DNA of 64,000 nt from Cupriavidus necator (GCF_013141915.1 NZ_SROX01000012.1:124001-188000), one strand, 5' to 3'. Counted from the stretch's first letter, positions 17,847 through 26,874 are shown. Notes: generated by a model from the letters alone, not told the origin. A program made the numbers and translations.

Positions 17847-18485
17847 TTACTTTAGCTGCAGCGTGCCGATCCAGTCGAGCAGCGCGGCAATCACGGCATC
17901 GCTGGCCTCGGCCAGCGCCTTGACCCCGCCGGCGCCGTCGGCGCTGGGCGCGGGCCGGCGCACCTCGAAGGTCTGCTGGCCGAGCATGGCGTGCCGGTAT
18001 ACCGTGGCGCGCAGCCGCACCACGCCCGCGCTGGTGGTGGCGCTGTCAAATACCTGGTCGAACTCGAGCAAGTCCACCTTCAGCGCCGGCACGCTGCCGT
18101 CGCCGGACCAGCCCAGCGTGCCGCGCGCGGCCACGGCCTCGCGCAGCCGCTCGTCGAACAAGCGCGTGGGCGACATTACCCAGCGCTGCGTGGCGTAGGC
18201 CTGCAGGCGCTGCGCCTGGGCGTATTGCAGCCGGTAGAACAGGGCGTTGCCTTCCAGCCAGTTGGGCCCGTCGGTCTGTGCCACGCGCAGTTTGGGCAGC
18301 GGTGCGGGCGCGGGGTTCCCGTTGCCATTGCCGTTGCCGGAGCTGGCGGACACAGCCGGTCCGAGGTCATAGGTGATGGTGGGATCGCCGCGGGTCAGCG
18401 CGCAGCCCGACAGCGCCAGCCCGGCGGCGGCGAGCAGCAGGGCCGCGCGCAGGCGGACGCGCGCGGAGCGCAGGAAGCGTGGCAT
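17847..18485 (-). CDS. ABC-type transport auxiliary lipoprotein (PqiC/YmbA-like)
   Basis: Outer-membrane-directed lipoprotein with a signal peptide ending in the lipobox LSGC, so the mature protein starts at a lipidated Cys followed by ALTRG. The body (YDLGPAV, LRVAQTDGPNWLEGNALFYRL, FEVRRPAPSADG) fits the ABC_trans_aux/DUF330 family that partners MCE transporters. A Gly/Asn-rich linker (GNGNGNGNP) follows the first strand. ATG at 18485 gives a normal signal peptide of 212 residues total; a GTG at 18503 would add six residues. Confidence 0.85.
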   Translation of the reverse strand: MPRFLRSARVRLRAALLLAAAGLALSGCALTRGDPTITYDLGPAVSASSGNGNGNGNPAPAPLPKLRVAQTDGPNWLEGNALFYRLQYAQAQRLQAYATQRWVMSPTRLFDERLREAVAARGTLGWSGDGSVPALKVDLLEFDQVFDSATTSAGVVRLRATVYRHAMLGQQTFEVRRPAPSADGAGGVKALAEASDAVIAALLDWIGTLQLK

Positions 18486-18568
18486 GTCGGTCGCAGGGTT
18501 CACGGCGGATTCTCGCGGTTGGCGTTTGGCGTTATCGACGGGCAGGGCGGTGGCGCATGCCGGCCGCG

Positions 18569-19513
18569 CTACGGTGCGGCGCTGAAGCCGGGCTCGCCCG
18601 GACCTGGCGCCGGCGCGGGCGCGCCGAACAGCACGCTGCTCGGGCTCTCGTTGAACTGGCCGGCGGCGCGCTCGAAACTGCGCGCGGTCTGGCGCGCGTC
18701 GCGGGCAAGACCGTTGAGCTGGGGCAGGGTTTCTTCGCTGAAGGTGCCCGCCGCCGACTGCACCGATGCCGACGCGGCCTGCAGGTCGCGCCCGACGCTG
18801 TCGACGGTGCGCATCACGGTGCCATTGGGGTTGGCCAGCTCCTGCGTCAGGCGCCGGGTCGATTCCAGCGTCGCGTTCAGGTTCTCGGCCACCCTGGGCA
18901 GGCGCTGCGCGGCCGGCGCCAGCGAATCCGACAAGCGCGAATAGTCGTCGGCAGTCTTGTGCACCGAGCGGATCGCCGCCATCAGCTCGTCGCGGTTGGC
19001 GCCCCTGAACATGTCGTTGAGCGAGCCCATCAGGGTCTCGGCCTGGGTCAGCAGCGAATCGCCGCGCTTTTCCAGTTCCTCGAAGAAACCAGGCCGCATC
19101 GCGATGCGCGCCACTGCCCTGGGCGAGGTGGGCAGCGGCGGCGAGCCGGCGGCGCCGTCGCGCGCGGCGGAGTCGTCAAGCTGCACGTAAGCGATCCCGG
19201 TCACGCCCTGGAAGCCCAGCGTGGCGTAGGTGGTGCGCGTGATCGGCGTGTTCTGGTCGACGCTGACGCGCACGATGATCTGTCCCGGCACCTGCGGATC
19301 GAACTTGATCGACTCGACCTTGCCCACTGCCAGCCCGCGGTACTTGACGTCGGCCTGCGGGCCGAGGCCGTTGACGGTGGAGCGGGTGATCAGGTCATAC
19401 GGCACGCGCACCGCGTGGTCGCTGCTGAACCAGAAAATCGCGAACAGCACCAGCACGGCCAGGCCGATGGTGAACACGCCGGCGAGGAATGCGTGTGACT
19501 TGTTTTCCATCAT
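18569..19513 (-). CDS. MCE/MlaD family lipid-transport protein
   Basis: Periplasmic substrate-binding component of an MCE-type ABC system, anchored by one N-terminal helix (about residues 9-30). The MCE domain follows (VNGLGPQADVKYRGLAVGKVESIKF, residues about 48-72), then a long helical region (ESTRRLTQELANPNG). At 314 residues it is longer than E. coli MlaD (183) and resembles the single-MCE proteins with a helical tail. The start overlaps the ATPase stop by 4 bp and follows GGAG. Confidence 0.9.
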   Translation of the reverse strand: MMENKSHAFLAGVFTIGLAVLVLFAIFWFSSDHAVRVPYDLITRSTVNGLGPQADVKYRGLAVGKVESIKFDPQVPGQIIVRVSVDQNTPITRTTYATLGFQGVTGIAYVQLDDSAARDGAAGSPPLPTSPRAVARIAMRPGFFEELEKRGDSLLTQAETLMGSLNDMFRGANRDELMAAIRSVHKTADDYSRLSDSLAPAAQRLPRVAENLNATLESTRRLTQELANPNGTVMRTVDSVGRDLQAASASVQSAAGTFSEETLPQLNGLARDARQTARSFERAAGQFNESPSSVLFGAPAPAPGPGEPGFSAAP

Positions 19514-20358
19514 GCTTCTCCAGGGGGTGGCGCCGGCGGCTGCCCGGGCTGCGGCAGCGCCTGCAGGGCGCGCTGGGCGCGCTCGCCCAGGAAATACTCG
19601 CGGATGAAGGGGTGGTCTACCTTCACCACCTCCGCAATTGGCGCGGCCGCGATCACCTTATGGTCGGCCAGCACCGCGACGCGGTCGGACAGCGCCACCA
19701 GCGTGTCGAGATCGTGCGTGATCATGACCACGGTCAGGCCCAGTTCGCGGCGCAGTTCGCGGATCAATGCCACGTAGTCGTCGGACGCCATCGGATCGAG
19801 CCCGGCAGTGGGTTCGTCCAGGAACAGTAGCTCGGGTTCCAGCGACAGCGCGCGCGCCAGCGCCACGCGCTTGATCATGCCGCCGGACAGGTCCGACGGC
19901 ATCTTGTCGGCATCGCGCGCCGACAGCCCCACCAGTTGCAGCTTGAGCAGCGCCGCCTGGCAGATCAGGTTGTCGGGCAGCGCGCGCAGCTCGCGCAGCG
20001 GCAGCGCGATATTGTCGAGCACCGACAGCGCCGAGAACAGCGCGCCGCGCTGGAACTGCAGGCCCCAGCGGCTGCGCAGCGCCTGCAGCTGCGCCGGCCG
20101 CAGCCGCGCGGGGTCTTCGCCGAACACCTTGATGCTGCCCGAGGTCGGGCGCTCCAGCCCCACGATCTGGCGCAGCAGCACGGTCTTGCCGCTGCCCGAG
20201 CCGCCGACGATCGACAGCACCTCGCCGCGGTAGACGTCCAGGTCGACATGGTCATGCACCACGGCCTTGCCGAAGCGCTTGACCAGGTCGCGCACCTCGA
20301 TCACCGGGGTGCGGTCGGGCGTGCCTTGCGCGGCAGCGTTCGCTTGCGCCGCGCTCAC
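19510..20358 (-). CDS. ABC transporter ATP-binding protein (MlaF-like)
   Basis: Cytoplasmic ATPase of the MCE lipid transporter, 282 residues. Walker A is GGSGSGKT, the signature is LSGGMIKRVALARAL, Walker B is LLFLDEPTAGLDP, and the H-loop is ITHD. The GTG start at 20358 overlaps the permease stop (GTGA). A Gln/Ala/Pro-rich N-terminus precedes the first strand (VIEVRDLVKRFG). The frame is open well upstream but that part is antisense to no homologous sequence and overlaps the permease. Confidence 0.93.
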   Translation of the reverse strand: MSAAQANAAAQGTPDRTPVIEVRDLVKRFGKAVVHDHVDLDVYRGEVLSIVGGSGSGKTVLLRQIVGLERPTSGSIKVFGEDPARLRPAQLQALRSRWGLQFQRGALFSALSVLDNIALPLRELRALPDNLICQAALLKLQLVGLSARDADKMPSDLSGGMIKRVALARALSLEPELLFLDEPTAGLDPMASDDYVALIRELRRELGLTVVMITHDLDTLVALSDRVAVLADHKVIAAAPIAEVVKVDHPFIREYFLGERAQRALQALPQPGQPPAPPPGEA

Positions 20359-21491
20359 AGGCCCACGTCCTTGAACAGGATGGCGAAGACCGCGTCGGCC
20401 AGGATCACGATGGTGATCGCGGTCACCACCGAGGCGGTGGTGCCTTCGCCCAGGCTCTGGGTGTTGGGCTTGATGCGCAGGCCGAAGTGGCAGGCGGTCA
20501 GCGCGATCAGGATGCCGAACACCACGCCCTTGCCCAGCCCCAGCCACAGGTTGGCCACCGGCACCGCATCGGGCAGCTCGCGCAGGAAGAAGGCGGCACT
20601 GATGCCCAGCTGCATGCGCGCAGCCAGCATGCCACCGGCCAGGGCCATCACGTCGGTCCAGGCCACCAGCAGCGGCATGGCGATGGCCAGTGCGATCACG
20701 CGCGGCATGATCAGCCGGAAGCCGTGCGAAATGCCCATCACGCGCATCGCGTCGAGCTCTTCGGTCACCCGCATCACGCCGATCTGCGCGGTGATGGCCG
20801 AGCCCGAGCGCCCCGCGATCAGGATCGCGGCGAGCACCGGCCCCAGTTCGCGGATCACCGCCATGCCGAGGATATTGACGATGAAGGTGCTGGCGCCGAA
20901 GGTGCGCAGCTGGTTCGCCGACAGGTACGACAGCACGATGCCGATCAGGAAGCCGACCAGCGCCGTGATGCCCAGAGCCTTGTAGCCGACGTTGTAGATA
21001 TTGGCCGAGATCTCGCGCCACGGCCCGCGCTGCGGCATGCGCGCGAAGCGCAGCAGGTCGAACGCCAGCTGGCCCAGCATGGTGATGCCGTTGCCCAGCT
21101 GCGCACCGAACGAGAGCACGTTGGCGCCAAACAGCGTGATTGGGTTGAAGCGGTCCACCATGTGCTTCTTCCAGCCCTGGTCCTGCACCGCGGCGATGCG
21201 CTCGAACACGCGGCGCTGGCCCTCGCTGGCCTCGAGCCGCTGCGGCAGCGCACCGTTCCAGGCCTGCCACAGCAGCTGTCCGCCGATATGGTCGAGCCGC
21301 TCGATGCCCGCCAGCGACCATTGCGCGCCGTCCGGCGCTTGCGCCAGCTCATGCAGCTGCGAGCGCAGTTGCCGCGCCTGGCGGCACCCGGCCAGGGCGA
21401 GCGCGGTCCAGTCGCCACGCAGCTGTACGCTGACGGTTCCGTCCCCGCGCGTGATCTGGAAGTCTGGCGTCGTCTGGCGTTCCAAGGGCAA
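20355..21491 (-). CDS. MlaE-family permease with N-terminal STAS-like domain
   Basis: Inner-membrane permease of the MCE system, 378 residues from a TTG start. The first 100 or so residues look like a STAS domain (VSVQLRGDWTALALAGCR), a role played by separate MlaB in E. coli; the rest is the MlaE domain with five or six helices and the loop SAITAQIGVMRVTEELDAM. An ATG at 21563 is possible, but the added codons (CTT AGA ACT CCA TCA CAT) are unlike this genome's usage, so I prefer TTG. Start confidence is modest; identity is firm. Confidence 0.9.
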   Translation of the reverse strand: MPLERQTTPDFQITRGDGTVSVQLRGDWTALALAGCRQARQLRSQLHELAQAPDGAQWSLAGIERLDHIGGQLLWQAWNGALPQRLEASEGQRRVFERIAAVQDQGWKKHMVDRFNPITLFGANVLSFGAQLGNGITMLGQLAFDLLRFARMPQRGPWREISANIYNVGYKALGITALVGFLIGIVLSYLSANQLRTFGASTFIVNILGMAVIRELGPVLAAILIAGRSGSAITAQIGVMRVTEELDAMRVMGISHGFRLIMPRVIALAIAMPLLVAWTDVMALAGGMLAARMQLGISAAFFLRELPDAVPVANLWLGLGKGVVFGILIALTACHFGLRIKPNTQSLGEGTTASVVTAITIVILADAVFAILFKDVGL

Positions 21492-21685
21492 GCGATGTGA
21501 TGGCCGAGTCTCGATTCTAAGCCACGCGCCCCGCTGGCGCGACCGCGGCGTGGCCGAGGCCATGCGCGGGCGCGCGGCACGGCTACAATGCGGCATCGGC
21601 CGCAGGTCCGGGTCCCCACCCCGATCCTGCCGGTGCTGACCGCAATCGCCCGCGATCCCTCGCCCATCCCAGTCCTTTGCCGCGC

Positions 21686-22561
21686 ATGTCCGCCGTTCCT
21701 CCACTTCCGCCCGATTCCTCCCCTGTCGCGCCGTGGCGCATCGATGCCGAGGCGCTGCGCGCCATGCTGCCGCCCGCGCTGCGCGACTGGACCCTGGAGC
21801 TGGTCGAGGAAACCGGCTCCACCAATGCCGACCTCACCGCGCTGTGCCGCCAGGCGCCGTGGTCCGACGCCGGCACGCTGCGCCTGGCCTATCGCCAGAC
21901 CGCGGGGCGCGGGCGCCAGGGCCGGCCGTGGCAGGGGCAGGCCGGCATGACGTTCTCGGTGGCGCTGCCGCTGGCGCTGGCGCCGGCGCAACTGAGCGGC
22001 CTGAGCCTGGCGGTGGGCCTGGCGCTGGCCGAGGCCCTGGGCGAGGTCGCGCCGGCGCTGGGCGCGCGGGTTGGCCTGAAATGGCCCAATGACCTGCAGA
22101 TCGATGGCCGCAAGCTGGCCGGCATCCTGATCGAGTCGGTGCCGGCGGGGCCGCGGCGGGTCTGGGCGGTGATCGGCATCGGCCTGAACCTGGTGCGCGA
22201 TGCGCAGATGGAAGCGGCGCTGGGCCGCGAACTGGCGGGTGTGGCCGAGGCCATGCCCGGCTTCGATGCCGGACGCGATGCGCCGCGCCTGCTGGCCGCG
22301 CTGCTGGCACGGCTGGCAGCCATGCGCGCGGACTTCCTCGCGCATGGCTTCGGCCCGATGGCGCGGCGCTGGTCCGCGGCCGATGCCTACCGTGACCAGC
22401 CGGTGCGGCTGCTGCACGACGGCCAGGTGATCGCCGAAGGCATGGCGCGCGGCGTCGACGAGGCCGGCCACCTGCTGCTGGAAACGCCCGCCGGGCTGGA
22501 GCGCATCGCCAGCGGCGAACTGTCGCTGCGGCCTGTCCCGGGCGACGGAGAGACCGCATGA
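21686..22561 (+). CDS. birA: Biotin--[acetyl-CoA-carboxylase] ligase BirA (no repressor domain)
   Basis: Attaches biotin to carboxylase BCCP domains, needed here for the methylcrotonyl-CoA carboxylase encoded near 61 kb. The 291-residue protein has the biotinyl-AMP loop GRGRQGRPW, LKWPNDLQIDGRKLAGIL and the C-terminal SH3-like domain. Instead of the winged helix of bifunctional BirA there are about 40 residues without a helix-turn-helix pattern, so it probably does not repress biotin genes. The stop overlaps the coaX start by 4 bp. Confidence 0.94.
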   Translation: MSAVPPLPPDSSPVAPWRIDAEALRAMLPPALRDWTLELVEETGSTNADLTALCRQAPWSDAGTLRLAYRQTAGRGRQGRPWQGQAGMTFSVALPLALAPAQLSGLSLAVGLALAEALGEVAPALGARVGLKWPNDLQIDGRKLAGILIESVPAGPRRVWAVIGIGLNLVRDAQMEAALGRELAGVAEAMPGFDAGRDAPRLLAALLARLAAMRADFLAHGFGPMARRWSAADAYRDQPVRLLHDGQVIAEGMARGVDEAGHLLLETPAGLERIASGELSLRPVPGDGETA

Positions 22562-23400
22562 ACGCGCCGCGGCTGCTGATCGATATCGGCAATACCCGGC
22601 TCAAGTGGGCGTGGTGCGAGGCCGGCGCGGCGCTGCCCGCCACGGGTGCCCTGCCCACGCCGTGGCAGCACGGCGGTGCGGTGGCGCATGCCGATGACGG
22701 CGCGCTCGGGGCCCTGGCCGCCGACCTGCGCGCACTGCGGGCCAGCGGGCCGATGCCGTCGGTGTGGATCAGCAACGTGGCCGGGCCGGTGATTGCCGCC
22801 GCCGTCGATGCCGCGCTGGCCGACGCCTTCGGCGGCTGCGCGCCGATGCAATGGGTGCGCAGCGCCGCCGCGCAGGGCGACCTTGCCAACGGTTATCGCG
22901 AACCCACGCAGCTGGGCGTGGACCGCTGGGTCGGCGCCATTGGCGCGCACCGCTGGCTGCCGCACGACACGCTGCTGGTGGTGACCGCCGGCACCGCCAC
23001 CACGCTGGATATCGTCACCGTGGCGGCGGATGGCGGCGCGCGCTTCGAAGGCGGCCTGATCCTGCCGGGCCTGGCGCTGATGCTGGGCACGCTGGCACGC
23101 AATACGGCGCAGCTGCCGGCGCTGGAGGTTGGCGACGCCGGCAGCGTGGCCGCCGCGCAGCGGCGCTGGGCCGACAACACCCACGACGCCATTGCCGCCG
23201 GCTGCCTGGCCGCGCAGGCTGGCGCCATCGAGCGCACCTGGCGCGCGCTGGGCGAGCGCGGCGACGGTTCGCGCCCGCCGCGCTGCCTGCTGTCGGGCGG
23301 GGCGCGCGGTGCGCTGGCGGGGGCGCTCGCGGTGCCGTTCGAGATGCACGATAATCTGGTGCTGCTCGGCCTGCATGCGATGGCATCGACCGGCGCGTAG
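22558..23400 (+). CDS. coaX: Type III pantothenate kinase CoaX
   Basis: First step of coenzyme A synthesis from pantothenate. The 280-residue ASKHA-fold kinase has LLIDIGNTRLKWAW (phosphate 1), GVDRW (residues LGVDRWVGAIGAH), TAGTATTLDIV (phosphate 2) and GGLILPGLALML. It is translationally coupled to birA by an ATGA overlap, the common betaproteobacterial birA-coaX arrangement. Confidence 0.95.
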   Translation: MNAPRLLIDIGNTRLKWAWCEAGAALPATGALPTPWQHGGAVAHADDGALGALAADLRALRASGPMPSVWISNVAGPVIAAAVDAALADAFGGCAPMQWVRSAAAQGDLANGYREPTQLGVDRWVGAIGAHRWLPHDTLLVVTAGTATTLDIVTVAADGGARFEGGLILPGLALMLGTLARNTAQLPALEVGDAGSVAAAQRRWADNTHDAIAAGCLAAQAGAIERTWRALGERGDGSRPPRCLLSGGARGALAGALAVPFEMHDNLVLLGLHAMASTGA

Positions 23401-23440
23401 CCGCAGCCAGTCCCCTATACCATCGTTCCGGCCTCCCACC

Positions 23441-23665
23441 ATGACCCATCCCGGCCTGTCACGCTCCCTGCGCATCGCGTTGCTGTTGCTGCTGTTCGCC
23501 AACGCCGTGCTGCTGGCCGCGGGGCTCGGCGCGTTCGGCGCGGAGCCGCTGTCGGGGTGGTTTGAATCGCCGCGCGAGCCGCACCGGCTGGAGCAGCAGG
23601 TGCGCGGCGAACGGATGCGGCTGCAACCCCAGCCGGCCCTGCCGGCGTCGGCGCCGGCCGCGTAG
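23441..23665 (+). CDS. Small single-pass membrane protein, hypothetical
   Basis: Protein of 74 residues with one N-terminal hydrophobic helix (about residues 11-32, RIALLLLLFANAVLLAAG) and a charged, then Pro/Ala-rich tail. I do not recognise a domain. The ATG at 23441 is preceded by no strong ribosome site, but the hydrophobic segment and position 40 bp after coaX support a real gene. The tail could be the remnant of a longer SPOR-type protein often found after coaX; that is only a suggestion. Confidence 0.6.
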   Translation: MTHPGLSRSLRIALLLLLFANAVLLAAGLGAFGAEPLSGWFESPREPHRLEQQVRGERMRLQPQPALPASAPAA

Positions 23666-23680
23666 CGCAAGCGCGGCGGC

Positions 23681-24175
23681 TCAGCCGCCCTCGCGTACCT
23701 TGGTCAGCAGCTTGGTGGTCGAGCGGTCGTGCAGGAAGGGAATGGCATAGGCGTGGCCGCCCCAGCTGCGTACCAGCCGGGTTTCTTCCAGCGTGTCGAT
23801 ATCGTAGTCGCCGCCCTTGACGTAGATGTCGGGGCGCACCAGGCGGATCAGCTCCACCGGCGTCTGCTCGCGGAACATCGCCACCAGATCAACCGAGGCG
23901 AGCGCGGCCAGCAGCGCCATGCGGTCCGATTCATGGTTGAGCGGGCGGTCGTCGCCCTTGCCCAGCATCTTCACCGACGCATCGCTGTTGACCCCGACCA
24001 CCAGGCTGGCGCCGAGCGCGCGCGCCTGCGCCAGGTAGGTGGCATGGCCGCGATGCAGGATGTCGAAGACGCCGTTGGTAAACACCAGCGGGCGCGGCAG
24101 CGCGGCGATGCGCGCGGCCAGCGCGGCGGGATCGTCGGCGGGAGTCAGCTTGGATTCGAAGGCGGGTACGGACAT
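23681..24175 (-). CDS. rfaE2: D-glycero-beta-D-manno-heptose 1-phosphate adenylyltransferase
   Basis: Makes ADP-heptose for the lipopolysaccharide inner core. The 164-residue protein is a stand-alone nucleotidyltransferase domain equivalent to the C-terminal half of HldE, with the HxGH-type motif FDILHRGHATYL at about residues 38-49 and NSDASVKMLGKGDDRP. The kinase half is not in this window. Convergent with the small membrane gene (15 bp gap). Confidence 0.93.
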   Translation of the reverse strand: MSVPAFESKLTPADDPAALAARIAALPRPLVFTNGVFDILHRGHATYLAQARALGASLVVGVNSDASVKMLGKGDDRPLNHESDRMALLAALASVDLVAMFREQTPVELIRLVRPDIYVKGGDYDIDTLEETRLVRSWGGHAYAIPFLHDRSTTKLLTKVREGG

Positions 24176-24531
24176 GGATCAGGGCATCGGATAGTGGAAG
24201 GCCGGACCCGTGTCGGAGCCGGCGCGCTTGCCCGAATGGTACCTGTTCTTGCAGCAGGTCCCGGGCCGCCCCATGGTTTACGTTGTCGCGTCACGGCGCA
24301 GGGACGGCACGGCGGCGATGTAGTAACCGGCTACTACCTGCGCGGCGCATGGCGCGCTTATCATCCGCGGCACCGTAATTTCCGGCCACAGGAAAAACGG
24401 CGTTGCATCCTACCCGCCAGCGCCGGGCCAGATCCGGCGCGCCGCAGCGGGCCGCATTTGTCGGGAATGCGTGAAGGCAAAAAAATGCCCCGCTTCGGCG
24501 GGGCGTTTTTTTGTGCGTCCGGGCTGGCCGC
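24176..24531. other. Intergenic stretch of 356 bp with a palindrome and a terminator
   Basis: Between rfaE2 and the ferritin-like gene I see no credible coding sequence. It holds an imperfect 18-bp dyad GTAGTA-ACCGGC-TACTAC (24320-24337), which may be an operator for rfaE2, transcribed away from it, and a strong terminator at its right end. Confidence 0.6.
24479..24513 (-). terminator. Bidirectional terminator after the ferritin-like gene
   Basis: Seven-bp stem GCCCCGC / GCGGGGC around a TTCG tetraloop, with A7 on one side and T7 on the other, so it works for transcripts from either side. It lies 19 bp after the stop of the reverse-strand ferritin-like gene. Confidence 0.9.
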
Positions 24532-25395
24532 TCAGGCTTGCGCCGGGCTGGCGCCGCCGGTGCCTTGCAGGCTGGCGTTCAGCTCCTTGCGGTAGCGGTT
24601 CAGGTCCTGCACGGTTTCAAAGGTACGTTCGAACAGCAGCGACATGTTGTGCAGGATCCGTTCGATGACCTTCTTCTCCCAGCCTTCGTCGAAGCGGATC
24701 TGTTCGTCCAGCCAGTGCTCGAGCCAGTCCGGGTCCGGCAGGCGCGACTGCACCGTGTCATTGGGGAACAGCGCCTTGTTGACGTGCAGGTTGGTCGGGT
24801 GCAGCGGCTTCTCGGTGCGGCGCGCCGATGCCATCAGCACGCCGATCTTGGCGAAGGCCGCGCGCGCGCTGTCGCCGAACTGCGCCAGGTACTTCTTCAT
24901 GTAGCGCAGGTAGGCGCCGCCATGGCGGGCTTCGTCCTGCGACAGGGTGCGGTAGATATGCTTGATCACCGGTTCGGTGTGCCATTCGGCGGCACGGCGG
25001 TACCAGTGGTTCAGGCGGATCTCGCCGCAGAAATGCAGCATCAGCGTTTCCAGCGGCGGGGCCGGATCGAACTCGAAGCGCACCGCGTGCAGTTCTTCCT
25101 CGGTCGGCACCAGGTCCGGGCGGAAGCGGCGCAGGTATTCCATCAGCACCAGCGAGTGCTTCTGTTCCTCGAAGAACCAGATGCTCATGAACGCCGAAAA
25201 GTCCGAGTCGTGGCGGTTGTCGCGCAGGAACATTTCGGTCGCGGGCAGGGCGGACCATTCCGTGATCGCATTCATGCGAATGGTCTTGGCCTGGTCGTCC
25301 GTCAGCATGCTGGCGTCGAAGGTATCCCAGGGGATGTCCTTGTCCATGTGCCAGCGGACGGCTTCCAACGATTTGAACAGTTCGGGGTAGAGCAT
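24532..25395 (-). CDS. Ferritin-like diiron protein
   Basis: Protein of 287 residues with a four-helix ferritin-like core. Likely diiron ligands are Glu in TEWSALPATEMF, EEQKH, Glu in FCGEIRLNHW and DEARH, giving the paired ExxH pattern of acyl-ACP-desaturase/ribonucleotide-reductase-like carboxylates. The reaction is not known; a small-molecule oxygenase or desaturase-like role is possible. No signal peptide. It stands alone between a terminator and a 200-bp upstream gap holding a weak Fur-like site. Confidence 0.82.
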   Translation of the reverse strand: MLYPELFKSLEAVRWHMDKDIPWDTFDASMLTDDQAKTIRMNAITEWSALPATEMFLRDNRHDSDFSAFMSIWFFEEQKHSLVLMEYLRRFRPDLVPTEEELHAVRFEFDPAPPLETLMLHFCGEIRLNHWYRRAAEWHTEPVIKHIYRTLSQDEARHGGAYLRYMKKYLAQFGDSARAAFAKIGVLMASARRTEKPLHPTNLHVNKALFPNDTVQSRLPDPDWLEHWLDEQIRFDEGWEKKVIERILHNMSLLFERTFETVQDLNRYRKELNASLQGTGGASPAQA

Positions 25396-25430
25396 GGTAA
25401 GCCTTTGAAATTACGGGCAGATTCTACCAG

Positions 25431-25445
25431 ATGCGAATTATTCTC
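25431..25445 (-). promoter_or_regulatory. Possible Fur-like box upstream of the diiron gene
   Basis: On the reverse strand GAGAATAATTCGCAT matches 10 of 14 positions of the 7-1-7 Fur consensus (TGATAAT-N-ATTATCA). It is 36 bp before the ATG of the ferritin-like gene. The A+T content stands out from the surrounding DNA, so it may equally be a promoter element. Confidence 0.3.
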
Positions 25446-25596
25446 TTCTCCCTTTTTTAGGCGGGATCGGGGCAAATGCAACGCCTTGGACGGGGTTTGC
25501 CCACGGCCTTTTGCATTTTCCGGGCGATCAGCGCCGCGGCGGCGCGGCAAAGTGACAGCCCGGGCGTTCACGGGGATGTCATGTGATCGCAACGGC

Positions 25597-26874
25597 TCAG
25601 GGTGAGATCGCCTGCTCGGCCGCCTGGTTCCCCGCGCCCGTCGCCGCGGGCGCCGTGCCAGGGACGATGCCGTAGAGGAAGGCCGCCAGCTCGTCGGCCT
25701 GGGCCGCGGCGTCGCGCTCGCCCAGCGCAATCAGCGCCTGCGTGAAGGCCGGTTCGAACAGGAGGTAGCTGGCGAACGCCGCGCCGCGCACCTCGGTGCC
25801 GCCCAGCGGCGCCAGCAGCGCGCGCACGGTGCGCGGCAACTGCTTCTGGTGCTCGGCGGCGATGGCTTCGATCGGCTCGCTGGGTGCCACCGTCATCACC
25901 TGCACCGGGCGCCAGCCTTCGCGGTCGCCGGCCACCTCGGGCATGCGCGCCAGCAGCCGGTTGATATGCAGCAGCCGCTCCAGGTCTGCATTCAGGCCGT
26001 CCAGGAAGATGCTGGCCAGTGCCTGCCCGCCAACCTGTGCCAGCGACGGATAGCCACCCCCCGGCATGGTGTCGAACCAGCCCGAGCGCTGCCGCGAGGC
26101 CGCGCCGATCGCCAGGATGCGCGAAGCGCCCAGGTGGATGGCCGGCGACAGCGGCGACATCTGGCGCATGGTGCCGTCGCCGAACCATTCGTGGTGGCCG
26201 TCCAGCTCCAGCGGCATGGCGGGGAACAGGAACGGGATCGACGACGACGCCAGCAGGTGGTCCACCGTGATCTGCGCCGGCACCGCGATGCGCTGGCTGC
26301 GGTGCCACGGATGGATGCGGTGGTGCGACTGGTAAAAGGTCACATGGCGCCCGGTGCTGTACGACAGCGCCGTGACCGCGAATGCCTGCAGCGCGCCGCT
26401 GTCAAGGCTGGCCTGCACCCGCGCGGGCTCGAACAGCTCGCCCAGCATGCTGCCCAGCGGCGTGTTGTCGAACAAGGCGCGCGGCGCCCGCCGCTGGGTG
26501 GCCCAGCCCAGCGCCAGCGCCGACAGCCAGCGCGCCCCCGACACGCCCACGCGCAGCACATCGGTGCGGTAAACCTCGTCGGCATGGATGCTGTGCCAGA
26601 GCGCGCCCAGGCTCTGCGCGGCGGCCTGGAAGTCGCCGGCATGGATCGCCAGACCGGCGCCGTTGATGGCCCCGGCCGAAGTGCCGGCGATGATGCCGAA
26701 CGGCAGCGCTGCCTGCGCCTTGCCGTGGCGCGCGGCGATGCGCGCCACGCCGTTGAGCACGCCGGCCTGGTACGCCGCGCGCGCGCCCCCGCCCATCATG
26801 ATCAGGGCGGTGGCGGCGGGGTTGGGACCGGACGCGGGCGCCGCAGCGGGCAGCGGCAGGGAATCTCGGTGCAT
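25597..26874 (-). CDS. Patatin-like phospholipase family protein
   Basis: Predicted serine lipid hydrolase with Ser-Asp dyad, 425 residues. The oxyanion motif is MMGGGARAAYQAGVL, the nucleophile Ser is in AGTSAGAING, and the Asp is in WFGDGTMRQ. The C-terminal 100 or so residues are outside the patatin domain. The ATG at 26874 is chosen over a GTG at 26898. No signal peptide. It is 36 bp after phaM in the same direction, and patatin proteins are sometimes PHA-granule associated, but that link is inference. Confidence 0.87.
   Translation of the reverse strand: MHRDSLPLPAAAPASGPNPAATALIMMGGGARAAYQAGVLNGVARIAARHGKAQAALPFGIIAGTSAGAINGAGLAIHAGDFQAAAQSLGALWHSIHADEVYRTDVLRVGVSGARWLSALALGWATQRRAPRALFDNTPLGSMLGELFEPARVQASLDSGALQAFAVTALSYSTGRHVTFYQSHHRIHPWHRSQRIAVPAQITVDHLLASSSIPFLFPAMPLELDGHHEWFGDGTMRQMSPLSPAIHLGASRILAIGAASRQRSGWFDTMPGGGYPSLAQVGGQALASIFLDGLNADLERLLHINRLLARMPEVAGDREGWRPVQVMTVAPSEPIEAIAAEHQKQLPRTVRALLAPLGGTEVRGAAFASYLLFEPAFTQALIALGERDAAAQADELAAFLYGIVPGTAPAATGAGNQAAEQAISP

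Noticed and set aside
20359..21321. Upstream extension of the ABC ATPase frame
   Set aside because: Overlaps the permease gene in another frame, with no homologous content; GTG at 20358 with a 4-bp overlap explains the start.
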